Shown: piece by piece, positions 1 through 5,625 of the stretch
How positions within the stretch are numbered: position 1 is the first letter of the stretch
How the letters are laid out: each line of letters begins with the position of its first letter
Assembly: GCA_947167535.1 (NCBI GenBank)
Contig: CAMVIL010000059.1
Span: forward strand, 1-7,073
DNA from: an uncultured Ruminococcus sp.
GTDB lineage: Bacteria; Bacillota; Clostridia; Oscillospirales; Ruminococcaceae
Direction of reading: 5' to 3'
Length of the DNA: 7,073 bases
Program-made: the position numbers and the translations under genes
Notes under the pieces: generated by a model
The model's database searches: none
The model's input: only the letters and a program-made list of their open reading frames with translations
What the model was told of the DNA's origin: nothing

Positions 1-224
1 AGGTTGTTGTGCTTTCGGAATATGAGCAGAAGTATCAGCCCGAAAAAGCCGTAGATGGGCAGTATCGGCAGGTGCAGAAAGCCACGCTCCTCGTAGTCGC
101 GGTACATGACGTACATCACCGTGACCTCGTAGAGCCAGCCCACGAACCCGCAGACGGTGAACTCCAGCGCGTAGGAGCCTATCAGCGACGCCGTTTCAAA
201 GGCTCTGCCCTTTTGTCGGGTCAT
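1..224 (-). CDS. CmpB-like membrane protein (putative ABC transporter 'type IV' family), N-terminal part
   Basis: The first 74 residues of a minus-strand gene are present and the rest lies beyond the left edge. A hydrophobic stretch at about residues 13-41 contains GWLYEV (29-34). It is followed by RGFLHLPILPIYGFFGL (47-63), which leads into a second hydrophobic segment (about 55-69). The G-W-x-Y-E plus R-G-F-L...P-I-Y-G-F pattern is what I recognise as the CmpB-like family of small multi-pass membrane proteins. That family is labelled putative ABC-transporter type IV, but its function is poorly established. The ATG overlaps the pepF stop codon as ATGA, and a weak GGGAG lies about 8 nt upstream inside pepF, so it is probably translationally coupled to pepF in one transcript. 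No ATPase partner is visible in the window. The family call is fairly secure, but a transport role should not be assumed. Confidence 0.72.
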   Translation of the reverse strand, partial: MTRQKGRAFETASLIGSYALEFTVCGFVGWLYEVTVMYVMYRDYEERGFLHLPILPIYGFFGLILLLIFRKHNN

Positions 225-2017
225 TGCATGAGCTCCCGCATCTGTCCTATCAGCGAGCCGAAGAGCTCAAGCGCCGACTTGATGGGAGCGGAAGTCGCCA
301 TGTCCACGCCCGCACCGCGGAGAAGCTCTATCGGGGTCTTCGAGCAGCCGCCCTTTAAGAAATTGTCGATGTAATCCCTCACCGCAGGCTCGCCCTCTTT
401 GAGGATACGCTGAGACAGCGCTATCGCCGCCGAGTAGCCTGTGGCGTACTGGTATACGTAATAGTCGTAGTAGAAGTGGGGGATCCTTGCCCACTCCAGG
501 TCGATCTCGCTGTCGATGACGATGTCCCCACCGTAATACTGCTCGTTGAGGGAGCGGTAGAGGGCGTTGAGGGTCTCAGCAGTGAGCGCCTCGCCGCTGT
601 CGTACATCTCGGCTATCTTCAGCTCGAACTCTGCAAACATCGTCTGACGGTACAGCGTGCCGCGGAACTGCTCGAGGAAGTAGTTTATCAGGTACGCCTT
701 CTCCTTCTTGTCGTCGGTGTTTTTCAGCAGGTACTGCATCAGCAGAGCCTCGTTGCAGGTAGATGCGACCTCCGCCACGAATATCGAGTAGTCGCTGTAG
801 CATACGGGCTGGTTCTTGTTGGAGTAGTAGCTGTGTATCGCGTGACCCATCTCGTGCGCCAGCGTGAACATACAGTTGAGGGTGTCCTTGTGGTTGAGGA
901 GCACGTAAGGATGCACTCTGGCGCCCGCAGAATATGCTCCCGAGGTCTTGCCCTCGTTCTCGTAGACGTCTATCCAGCCGCCCTCGAAGCCCTGCTTCAG
1001 TATCGACAGGTACTCATCACCCATCACCGACAGCGCCTTATAGACCGTCTCCTTCGCCTCTTCAAAGGTTATCTTCATGTCGATGTCAGAGACTATCGGC
1101 GTGTAGAGGTCGTACATATGCAGCTCGTCCAGCCCCATCAGCTCGCGGCGGAGCTTGACGTAGTCGTACATATACTGCATATTCTCATGCACCGCGGCGA
1201 TGAGATTGTGGTAGACCTCCACGGGTATCTCGTTGCCGAAGAGCGCCTGCTCCAGCGGCGACTCGTAGCGGCGAGCCTTGGCGTAGAAGCCCAGCATCTT
1301 GACCTGCGAGGAAAGTGTCGCCGCGCAGGTGTTCCTGAACTTGTCGTAGGTGTGGTAGAGCCCCTCAAAAGCACTCTTGCGGAGCACTCTGTCCTGCGAC
1401 TCCATTATCATGCGATAGCTCTCGTGGGTGAGAGGCTGGGCGTTGCCGTCCTTGTCCACGGCGTCGGGGAATTTCAGGTCGGCGTCGGAAAACATGGAGA
1501 AGATATTCTCGGGCGAGCCCGCCAAGTCCCCCGACAGCGCCATGATGCGCTCCTCGGCGTCGGAGAGGGTGTGCTCCTTATTGCGGAGCGTTCTGTTTAT
1601 CGAAATGCGGTAGAGCTCCAGCTCGGGGCACTCCTTATAGAAGCCGTCTATTTTGTCGGCGATGGAGATGAGCTCGGGGGAGAAGAAGCTGACCGCGGAG
1701 CCGAACTCCACAAAGACGCTGGACATTCTGCCCACCATTGCCTGATACTTTGTGTTAGCGGTATCCTCATCGGAGCGGCGCTGAGCGTAGTTTGCAAGGC
1801 TGTCGATGAGCACCGAGACCTCGTCGTCCAGCTGATGGAATTCAAGCAGAGTCTGAGCGCTCTCGCCGAGGCGCCCCTTATAGGAAGCCATCTTATCCTT
1901 ATACTCGGTGAGTTTTTTGAGGTCGGCTTCCCAGGCGTCATCGCTGGGGTAGATGTCCTCGAGGTGCCATTTGAACTTTTCGTCTATTTCGTCACGTTTA
2001 GGGATCCTGTCTGCCAT
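221..2017 (-). CDS. pepF: Oligoendopeptidase F, M3B family zinc metallopeptidase
   Basis: This encodes a 598-residue cytosolic peptidase that cleaves short peptides internally, the usual size for PepF. The thermolysin-type zinc motif HEMGH is at residues 388-392, with E389 as catalytic base. The third zinc ligand is E416 in VAEVAST, 28 residues after H388, as expected for M3 enzymes. The substrate-binding His/Tyr cluster PHFYYDYYVYQYATG (513-527) is typical of PepF. Residues 1 to about 190 form the helical N-terminal region and about 200-585 the catalytic domain. The start is MADRIP, because AAAGGAG lies 9 nt upstream of this ATG. The open frame continues upstream another 80 codons, but that stretch runs through the promoter and a palindrome cluster and is not protein-like. 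The gene has its own strong promoter and overlaps the downstream membrane-protein gene by 4 bp. No signal peptide is seen. Its likely role is turnover of peptides inside the cell. Confidence 0.95.
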   Translation of the reverse strand: MADRIPKRDEIDEKFKWHLEDIYPSDDAWEADLKKLTEYKDKMASYKGRLGESAQTLLEFHQLDDEVSVLIDSLANYAQRRSDEDTANTKYQAMVGRMSSVFVEFGSAVSFFSPELISIADKIDGFYKECPELELYRISINRTLRNKEHTLSDAEERIMALSGDLAGSPENIFSMFSDADLKFPDAVDKDGNAQPLTHESYRMIMESQDRVLRKSAFEGLYHTYDKFRNTCAATLSSQVKMLGFYAKARRYESPLEQALFGNEIPVEVYHNLIAAVHENMQYMYDYVKLRRELMGLDELHMYDLYTPIVSDIDMKITFEEAKETVYKALSVMGDEYLSILKQGFEGGWIDVYENEGKTSGAYSAGARVHPYVLLNHKDTLNCMFTLAHEMGHAIHSYYSNKNQPVCYSDYSIFVAEVASTCNEALLMQYLLKNTDDKKEKAYLINYFLEQFRGTLYRQTMFAEFELKIAEMYDSGEALTAETLNALYRSLNEQYYGGDIVIDSEIDLEWARIPHFYYDYYVYQYATGYSAAIALSQRILKEGEPAVRDYIDNFLKGGCSKTPIELLRGAGVDMATSAPIKSALELFGSLIGQMRELMQ

Positions 2018-2026
2018 TGTTATCGT

Positions 2027-2033
2027 CTCCTTT
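2027..2033 (-). promoter_or_regulatory. Ribosome binding site that sets the pepF start
   Basis: The sequence AAAGGAG on the minus strand lies 9 nt upstream of the ATG at 2017. An in-frame ATG at 2047 has no such site and falls almost on the predicted transcription start, so the downstream ATG is chosen. Confidence 0.85.
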
Positions 2034-2046
2034 GAAAAATTTTTCA
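2033..2046. repeat. 14-bp perfect palindrome at the pepF transcription start
   Basis: TGAAAAATTTTTCA reads the same on both strands. It lies between the predicted transcription start (about 2045) and the pepF ribosome binding site, overlapping the latter by one base. The position would suit a repressor operator. However, the sequence is AT-only apart from its flanks, so it could also be chance in an AT-rich leader. Confidence 0.35.
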
Positions 2047-2080
2047 TCTCAATTATAACATTAATAAATGAAAATGTCAA
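2045..2080 (-). promoter_or_regulatory. Consensus sigma-A promoter of pepF
   Basis: On the minus strand the -35 box TTGACA (2075-2080) is separated by exactly 17 bp from the -10 box TATAAT (2052-2057). The spacer ends in TGT, so a TGn extended -10 is also present. Both hexamers match the housekeeping consensus perfectly. Transcription would start near 2045, giving a leader of about 28 nt before the pepF ATG. This makes pepF a separate transcription unit from the ribosomal operon upstream. Confidence 0.88.
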
Positions 2081-2116
2081 TAAAGCGGATCCAACCGCGC
2101 GAGGTTGGCGAGGGCT

Positions 2117-2140
2117 GCAAACGCGCTGCGCGCTTATTGC
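2117..2140 (+). repeat. Hairpin repeat unit, copy 1
   Basis: The unit is GCAAAC, a 4-bp stem GCGC/GCGC around a TGC loop, then TTATTGC. The ends GCAA and TTGC also pair. It shares its flanks and loop with copy 2 at 2196-2221, while the stem differs. Confidence 0.7.
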
Positions 2141-2195
2141 CAGAAGTTCGCTACGCGAACTTCCCTGAAAGGCGAGCAGCCCCTCGCGAAGGGCG

Positions 2196-2221
2196 GCAAA
2201 CGCCCCTGCGGGGCTTATTGC
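2196..2221 (+). repeat. Hairpin repeat unit, copy 2
   Basis: The unit is GCAAAC, a 5-bp stem GCCCC/GGGGC around a TGC loop, then TTATTGC. Flanks and loop equal those of copy 1. The stem is one pair longer and of different sequence but still fully paired. Both copies are also preceded by a GA-rich GGGC. Confidence 0.7.
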
Positions 2222-2271
2222 GGGACAGCGTCCCCATTTGCGCCAAAAGAGGCGCAACTCCGGCGCACGCC

Positions 2272-2306
2272 AAAATTAAAGACCCCGCAGAATAAACTGC
2301 GAGGTC
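2272..2306 (-). terminator. Rho-independent terminator after rplQ
   Basis: In the minus-strand transcript, GACCTCGCAG (2297-2306) pairs with CTGCGGGGTC (2281-2290) through ten base pairs, one of them a U-G wobble. The loop is 6 nt (UUUAUU), and the U-rich tail UUUAAUUUU occupies 2272-2280. It begins 15 nt after the rplQ stop codon and ends the ribosomal operon. There is no T-tract on the plus-strand side, so it works in one direction. Confidence 0.92.
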
Positions 2307-2321
2307 CTTGTAAAGCTTAAA

Positions 2322-2663
2322 TTAAACCAGCGAGATGATAGCCATTTCAGCAGCATCGCCGCGACGGGGTCCGATCTTAACGATCTTGGTGTAACCGCCG
2401 TTTCTTCCCTCATAGGAAGGCGCGATCTCGTTGAACAGTCTGTTAGCAACAGACTCCTTGGTAACATAAGCGAAAACCTGTCTCTTGGAGTGCAGGTCAC
2501 CAGCCTTGCCGAGGGTTATCATTTTCTCGGTCATAGCGCTGACTTCCTTAGCTCTGGTTACAGTAGTTTCAATCTTACCGTTTTCGAGAAGATAAGTAAC
2601 CATAGCTCTCAGCATAGCCTTTCTATGGTCGCTGGCTCTTCCCAGCTTTCTTGTGCCCGGCAT
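2322..2663 (-). CDS. rplQ: 50S ribosomal protein L17
   Basis: The 113-residue protein matches bacterial L17 along its whole length, near the short end of the family range. The N-terminal [18 protein letters not shown] (5-22) and [12 protein letters not shown] (29-40) are the conserved rRNA-contacting segment. The C-terminal [21 protein letters not shown] (87-107) is the second signature. L17 binds 23S rRNA near the exit-tunnel side of the 50S subunit. A strong AGGAGG lies 8 nt before the ATG. Only 18 nt separate it from the rpoA stop, so it is cotranscribed with rpoA. It is the last gene of the operon, followed directly by the terminator. Confidence 0.98.
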   Translation of the reverse strand: MPGTRKLGRASDHRKAMLRAMVTYLLENGKIETTVTRAKEVSAMTEKMITLGKAGDLHSKRQVFAYVTKESVANRLFNEIAPSYEGRNGGYTKIVKIGPRRGDAAEMAIISLV

Positions 2664-2681
2664 AGATCTTTCCTCCTTACT

Positions 2682-3641
2682 TTAATTGTCTTCTTCGGAA
2701 CTCAGGTCATAGCCCAGCGAGTGGAGCTTTTCCTTGACCTCGTCGAAAGACTTCTTGCCAAGGTTTCTGACCTTCATCATTTCTTCTGCGGATTTTTCGA
2801 TCAGATCGTTTACGGTGTTGATACCCGCACGCTTCAGGCAGTTGAAAGAACGTACCGAAAGATCCAGCTCTTCGATGGTCATTTCGAGTATCTTTTCCTT
2901 GCCCTTGTCGTCCTTCTCGACCATGATCTCAACCACGCTGGCCTCCTCAGAGAGATCCACAAAGAGGTTGAGGTGCTCGCCCAGCAGCTTGGCTGCCATG
3001 GAAACCGCCTCCTTTGCGGAAATGGTACCGTCGGTCCATACCTCAAGAGTCAGCTTGTCATAATCGGTGATCTGACCTACACGGGTGTTGTCTACCGTGT
3101 AGTTTACCTTCAGCACAGGGGTGTAGATGCTGTCAACAGCAATAACACCGATCGGTGCGTTGGGTGTAAGAGACTTATTCTTCTCAGCAGAAACATAGCC
3201 TCTGCCTCGATCTATAACGATCTCCATATAAAGCTTTGCGCCCGCGCCGAGGGTAGCGATGTGCATATCGGGAACAAGGATGTCCACTTCGGAATCAGCC
3301 TTGATGTCGCCCGCAGTGACTTCACACTCGCCCTCTGCTTCGATGTAGATGGTCTTGGGACCTTCGCCGTAAAGCTTTGCGGTGAGTCCCTTGAGGTTCA
3401 GGATGATCTCAGTGACATCTTCCTTTACCCCGGGGATCGTTGTAAGCTCATGGTGTACGCCGTCGATCTTTACAGATGTAACAGCGACGCCGGGTAACGA
3501 GGAGAGCAGCACCCTTCTTAAGCTGTTGCCCAGTGTAATACCGTAGCCACGCTCAAGCGGCTCAAGAACGAAACGTCCGTAGGTGCCGTTGCTCTTAAGC
3601 TCTTCTGTTTCAATTTCAGGCTTTTCTATTTTTTCAAGCAT
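2682..3641 (-). CDS. rpoA: DNA-directed RNA polymerase subunit alpha
   Basis: This is a 319-residue protein of normal length, start MLEKIE. The N-terminal domain (about 1-230) dimerises and nucleates polymerase assembly. It contains [14 protein letters not shown] (38-51), the dimer-interface motif. An acidic linker (about 231-255) leads to the C-terminal domain. There [10 protein letters not shown] (264-273) and NLGKKS (293-298) correspond to the E. coli surface that contacts UP-element DNA and activators (R265, N268, C269, K271, G296-S299 equivalents). The start at 3641 is chosen because AGGAGG sits 7 nt upstream. A TTG seven codons further upstream would put the start before that site and is rejected. 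The gene lies 312 nt after rpsD, an unusually long gap for this operon, which holds hairpins that may set alpha levels relative to ribosomal proteins. Confidence 0.98.
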   Translation of the reverse strand: MLEKIEKPEIETEELKSNGTYGRFVLEPLERGYGITLGNSLRRVLLSSLPGVAVTSVKIDGVHHELTTIPGVKEDVTEIILNLKGLTAKLYGEGPKTIYIEAEGECEVTAGDIKADSEVDILVPDMHIATLGAGAKLYMEIVIDRGRGYVSAEKNKSLTPNAPIGVIAVDSIYTPVLKVNYTVDNTRVGQITDYDKLTLEVWTDGTISAKEAVSMAAKLLGEHLNLFVDLSEEASVVEIMVEKDDKGKEKILEMTIEELDLSVRSFNCLKRAGINTVNDLIEKSAEEMMKVRNLGKKSFDEVKEKLHSLGYDLSSEEDN

Positions 3642-3648
3642 TAAAAAC

Positions 3649-3654
3649 CCTCCT
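3649..3654 (-). promoter_or_regulatory. Ribosome binding site that sets the rpoA start
   Basis: AGGAGG lies 7 nt before the ATG at 3641. It falls inside the short in-frame extension from the upstream TTG, so the ATG is the real start. Confidence 0.88.
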
Positions 3655-3670
3655 GTTTTCAAAAACTCAT

Positions 3671-3680
3671 GTCAGTGCCC
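3671..3680 (-). repeat. Direct repeat GTCAGTGCCC, rpoA-proximal copy
   Basis: This is an exact copy of 3724-3733. It lies 17 nt upstream of the rpoA ribosome binding site in the transcript. Confidence 0.6.
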
Positions 3681-3690
3681 TGCCGCCACA

Positions 3691-3714
3691 AAGCAAGGAA
3701 CAGATCCTCTGCTT
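3691..3714 (-). promoter_or_regulatory. Leader hairpin between the two GTCAGTGCCC repeats
   Basis: In RNA sense AAGCA, a bulged G, AGGA, a loop UCUGU, then UCCU and UGCUU give nine base pairs with one bulge. It is centred between the two repeats in the rpoA leader. Confidence 0.45.
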
Positions 3715-3723
3715 CACCGAGCG

Positions 3724-3733
3724 GTCAGTGCCC
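3724..3733 (-). repeat. Direct repeat GTCAGTGCCC, rpoA-distal copy
   Basis: This is an exact 10-bp copy of 3671-3680, 53 bp away, on the other side of the leader hairpin. Confidence 0.6.
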
Positions 3734-3798
3734 TTGGTTTTTTTCTTGGTTTACGATCGTCTGAAACAAACAGTGCTCCCTTTCTTTGCAAAAGGGTA

Positions 3799-3827
3799 AG
3801 ACAAAACCGCACAAAGACCTTGTGCGG
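3799..3827 (-). terminator. Terminator-like hairpin between rpsD and rpoA (possible attenuator)
   Basis: In the minus transcript CCGCACAA (3820-3827) pairs with UUGUGCGG (3807-3814) through a perfect 8-bp stem with a 5-nt loop, followed by UUUUGUCUU. This resembles an intrinsic terminator, though the U-tract is interrupted. The stem shares bases 3824-3827 with a competing hairpin at 3824-3839 (GCGGGG/CCCCGC), so both cannot form fully. It may reduce read-through into rpoA and rplQ. Not folded by computer. Confidence 0.5.
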
Positions 3828-3953
3828 GGCGTTCCCCGCGGGGTCTGTGGGCAGACGCAGTCTCACGCGCCTTATACCGCTTGCAGTGCCCGCACACCGA
3901 TCACTCTGTGCGCGGTCTTTTTGCGGCATTGCCTTAAATTTTTATGCACCGGA

Positions 3954-4550
3954 TTATCTCGAATAGAGCTCGACGATGAGGTGTTCTTCTACCTCGTAGT
4001 CAAGATCTTCCTTAACAGGAGCGCGAAGTACCTTTGCAGTAGCAGCATCGCGGTTTACATCGAGCCATGCGGGAGTAAGTCTGTCCGCAGTACCCTCAAT
4101 GATCTGCTTGAATTTTTCGCTCTTCTTGCTGTTCTCGGAAAGCGAGATCACGTCGCCGACCTTAACGGTGTAAGAGGGAATGTCAACTCTCTTGCCGTTT
4201 ACAAGGAAGTGGCCGTGTGTAACGAGCTGACGAGCCTCACGTCTGGTAAGAGCGAGTCCCATTCTGAATGCTACATTATCAAGTCTTTCCTCAAGCAGGG
4301 TGATCAGGTTTTCACCGGCCTGACCCTCCATGTGCTGAGCCTTCTCATAGATATGTCTGAACTGCTTCTCGAGAACGCCGTAGATAAATCTCAGCTTCTG
4401 CTTCTCCTTGAGCTGCATACCGTACTCGGAAACCTTCTTTCTCTTTCCGGCGCCGGGATCTCTCTTAGTCTCCTTGCCAACGCCCATTACCATGGGGCTG
4501 ATGCCAAGCTCTCTGCAGGTCTTCAGGATAGGTTTTTTATTTACTGCCAT
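3954..4550 (-). CDS. rpsD: 30S ribosomal protein S4, zinc-free form
   Basis: This is a 198-residue S4, the usual length. It binds 16S rRNA early in 30S assembly. The S4 RNA-binding fold spans about 90-150, with RLDNVAFRMGLALTRREARQ (89-108) and GHFLVNGKRVDIPSYTVKVG (113-132), the family signature. The N-terminal part about 1-85 contains SEYGMQLKEKQKLRFIYGVLE (41-61). Only one cysteine (C12) remains where zinc-binding S4 proteins have a four-cysteine cluster, so this is the C-minus type common in Clostridia. GGAGG lies 9 nt before the ATG. The gene lies 98 nt after rpsK with two small hairpins in between, and 312 nt before rpoA. S4 is a known autogenous regulator in several bacteria, so control from one of these gaps is plausible but not shown. 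Confidence 0.98.
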   Translation of the reverse strand: MAVNKKPILKTCRELGISPMVMGVGKETKRDPGAGKRKKVSEYGMQLKEKQKLRFIYGVLEKQFRHIYEKAQHMEGQAGENLITLLEERLDNVAFRMGLALTRREARQLVTHGHFLVNGKRVDIPSYTVKVGDVISLSENSKKSEKFKQIIEGTADRLTPAWLDVNRDAATAKVLRAPVKEDLDYEVEEHLIVELYSR

Positions 4551-4649
4551 TTTGGATTACCTCCGTTTTTTGATTTTGTATCGGACCTCTGCACGCTGAA
4601 ATGCGTGACCGCCCGACTTTGAGTAAACTGCACTCAAATTGACTTATTA
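4551..4649 (-). other. rpsK-rpsD intergenic leader with two small hairpins
   Basis: In this gap, stem TTGAGT/ACTCAA with a 7-nt loop (4619-4637) and stem CACGC/GCGTG with a 6-nt loop (4592-4607) precede the rpsD ribosome binding site. Neither is followed by a U-tract, so they are not terminators. The position suits an S4-responsive leader, but I do not recognise a known S4 leader consensus. Confidence 0.4.
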
Positions 4650-5039
4650 TTATACTCTACGTCTCTTAGGCGGACGGCAGCCGTTGTGAGGGATAGGAGT
4701 TACGTCCTTGATCATACGTACCTCGAGCTCCTCGGACTGAAGTGCTCTGATAGCAGCTTCACGGCCGGCACCCGGTCCCTTAACGTAAACCTCAACGATC
4801 TTGAGGCCGTGCTCCTTAGCAGCTCTTGCAGCAGTCTCTGCAGCGGTCTGAGCAGCAAAGGGAGTGCTCTTCTTGGAGCCGCGGAAGCCGAGGCCGCCTG
4901 CGGAAGCCCAAGAAATTGCGTTGCCCTGCATATCGGTGATGGTAACGATGGTGTTGTTGAAGGTGGACTGGATATGAACCTGTCCCTGTTCGATATTCTT
5001 TCTTTCGCGTCTGCGGCGAATTACTTTCTTCTGAGCCAT
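4650..5039 (-). CDS. rpsK: 30S ribosomal protein S11
   Basis: The 129-residue protein matches S11 from end to end. The basic N-terminus ([11 protein letters not shown], 4-14) is followed by [12 protein letters not shown] (25-36) and [14 protein letters not shown] (51-64). The C-terminal signature is [20 protein letters not shown] (106-125), ending in RRRV. S11 sits on the 30S platform beside the mRNA exit and contacts 16S rRNA. The start is backed by AAGGAGGG, which begins in the rpsM stop codon about 12 nt before the ATG. The two genes are 17 nt apart and probably translationally linked. The family is nearly invariant and nothing is out of place here. Confidence 0.98.
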   Translation of the reverse strand: MAQKKVIRRRRERKNIEQGQVHIQSTFNNTIVTITDMQGNAISWASAGGLGFRGSKKSTPFAAQTAAETAARAAKEHGLKIVEVYVKGPGAGREAAIRALQSEELEVRMIKDVTPIPHNGCRPPKRRRV

Positions 5040-5056
5040 GTTCTTTTAGTCCCTCC

Positions 5057-5425
5057 TTACTTCTTCTTGTTAGCGATGGTCTTTACAGGACCCTTGCGGG
5101 TTCTTGCGTTTGTCTTGGTTCTCTGACCTCTGACGGGAAGGCCTCTTCTGTGACGAAGGCCTCTGTAGCAACCGATCTCTACGAGTCTCTTGATGTTAAG
5201 AGCAACTTCTCTTCTCAGGTCACCCTCAACGGTAAGGTTGTGGTCAATATAATCACGTAACTTTGCAACATCAGCCTCAGAAAGATCCTTGACTCTGATA
5301 TCAGGATCAACGCCTGTTTCCTTGAGGATCTTAGTAGCTGTGTTCTGACCGATGCCATAGATATAGGTAAGTCCGATCTCGATTCTCTTATCCTTAGGCA
5401 GGTCTATACCGGCAATACGAGCCAT
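5057..5425 (-). CDS. rpsM: 30S ribosomal protein S13
   Basis: This 122-residue S13 starts with [10 protein letters not shown], the canonical N-terminus. A helix-hairpin-helix type region (about 14-48) carries [10 protein letters not shown] (21-30). The C-terminal signature contains [20 protein letters not shown] (83-102), followed by [10 protein letters not shown] and a lysine-rich tail that reaches towards the P-site tRNA. S13 lies in the 30S head and forms bridges with the 50S subunit. GGAGG lies 9 nt before the ATG. It follows rpmJ after 26 nt, and its stop codon overlaps the rpsK ribosome binding site. Confidence 0.98.
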   Translation of the reverse strand: MARIAGIDLPKDKRIEIGLTYIYGIGQNTATKILKETGVDPDIRVKDLSEADVAKLRDYIDHNLTVEGDLRREVALNIKRLVEIGCYRGLRHRRGLPVRGQRTKTNARTRKGPVKTIANKKK

Positions 5426-5451
5426 TTAATTGCACCTCCAAAATTGGTTTG

Positions 5452-5565
5452 TTAACCCTGACGCTGCTTGTGCTTGGGATTCTGGCAGATAACCATGATC
5501 TTGCCCTTTCTCTTGATCACCTTGCACTTTTCGCACATGGGCTTAACTGAAGGTCTTACTTTCAT
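5452..5565 (-). CDS. rpmJ: 50S ribosomal protein L36, zinc-ribbon form
   Basis: This 37-residue protein begins [14 protein letters not shown] and ends NPKHKQRQG, the standard L36 length. Zinc ligands C11, C14, C27 and H32 give the CCCH ribbon of the zinc-dependent (C-plus) type. It binds 23S rRNA in the 50S subunit. AAGGAGG lies 7 nt before the ATG. Its place between infA and rpsM is the normal one in Firmicutes. Because the gene is so short it is easily missed by length-based gene calling. With only the zinc form seen here, a zinc-free paralogue elsewhere under zinc limitation is possible but not visible. Confidence 0.97.
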   Translation of the reverse strand: MKVRPSVKPMCEKCKVIKRKGKIMVICQNPKHKQRQG

Positions 5566-5587
5566 TGAAATACCTCCTTAACGTTCC

Positions 5588-5606
5588 GCACGCTTTGTCT
5601 GCGTGC
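5588..5606 (-). promoter_or_regulatory. Small hairpin between infA and rpmJ
   Basis: GCACGC pairs with GCGTGC across a 7-nt loop. This 6-bp stem is in the 60-nt infA-rpmJ gap, just upstream of the rpmJ ribosome binding site. No U-tract follows, so it is not a terminator. It may affect RNA stability or initiation. Confidence 0.35.
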
Positions 5607-5625
5607 TCTGCTTTCAGGCGGGAGC

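Larger units (their letters stand above)
2091..2275. repeat. Mosaic of GC-rich palindromes (REP-like intergenic element)
   Basis: This holds most of the non-coding gap between the rplQ terminator and the pepF promoter. Plus-strand stems, in order, are: CCAACC/GGTTGG (2091-2108); a unit with GCGC-TGC-GCGC core (2117-2140); GAAGTTCGC-TAC-GCGAACTTC, a perfect 9-bp stem (2143-2163); GCCC/GGGC with an inner stem (2179-2194); a second unit with GCCCC-TGC-GGGGC core (2196-2221); GGGAC-AGC-GTCCC (2222-2234); and TTGCGCC/GGCGCAA (2238-2257). Arms at 2108-2118 and 2176-2187 also pair with one another, apart from one extra C, enclosing the first two inner hairpins. No T-tracts follow, so these are not terminators. 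The region has open frames, but they only reflect the GC-rich palindromes. I interpret it as a REP/BIME-like element. Its family is unknown to me. Confidence 0.75.
3642..3953 (-). other. Structured rpsD-rpoA intergenic region / rpoA leader
   Basis: This stretch of 312 nt has no convincing gene. In the direction of transcription it holds a CGCACA/TGTGCG stem (3891-3912), a GC hairpin (3824-3839), an overlapping terminator-like hairpin (3799-3827), and a CCCTTT/AAAGGG stem with 7-nt loop (3778-3796). Next come two 10-bp direct repeats, RNA sense GGGCACUGAC (3724-3733 and 3671-3680). Between the repeats is a 9-bp stem with one bulge and a 5-nt loop (3691-3714). A related CAGTGCCC occurs at 3884-3891. 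A 71-codon minus-strand open frame (3714-3929) has no start signal of quality and no recognisable motif. I could not find a good -35/-10 pair. Adjacent gaps in this operon are far shorter. Confidence 0.6.

Noticed and set aside
9..374. A 121-codon plus-strand open frame at the left edge
   Set aside because: It lies opposite the CmpB-like gene and the pepF 3' end, both of which have recognisable motifs on the minus strand.
476..2035. A 519-codon plus-strand open frame opposite pepF
   Set aside because: It lies antisense to a gene with unmistakable catalytic motifs. Its translation is a valine/leucine/histidine-rich string without any family motif, as expected from reading GC-rich codons backwards.
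2018..2257. An 80-residue N-terminal extension of pepF
   Set aside because: It would run through the palindrome mosaic and a consensus promoter. PepF normally starts where the good ribosome binding site points, giving 598 residues.
2091..2275. A CRISPR array
   Set aside because: Only two similar units exist, they are self-complementary and of unequal length, and there are no regular spacers or cas genes.
2068..2320. Small plus-strand open frames (71-75 codons) in the rplQ-pepF gap
   Set aside because: They are made of palindromic GC-rich repeats and end in the rplQ terminator. Composition is repeat-driven and no start signals stand out.
2490..3497. A 335-codon plus-strand open frame opposite rplQ and rpoA
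   Set aside because: It is antisense to two certain genes, with no ribosome binding site of note and no recognisable domain.
3714..3929. A 71-codon minus-strand open frame in the rpsD-rpoA gap
   Set aside because: It is arginine- and proline-rich, runs through hairpins, lacks a clear ribosome binding site and shows no motif. It remains possible only if conserved in relatives.
3786..4622. A 278-codon plus-strand open frame across rpsD and its flanks
   Set aside because: It covers the reverse of rpsD and non-coding hairpins, and the translation looks like a shadow.
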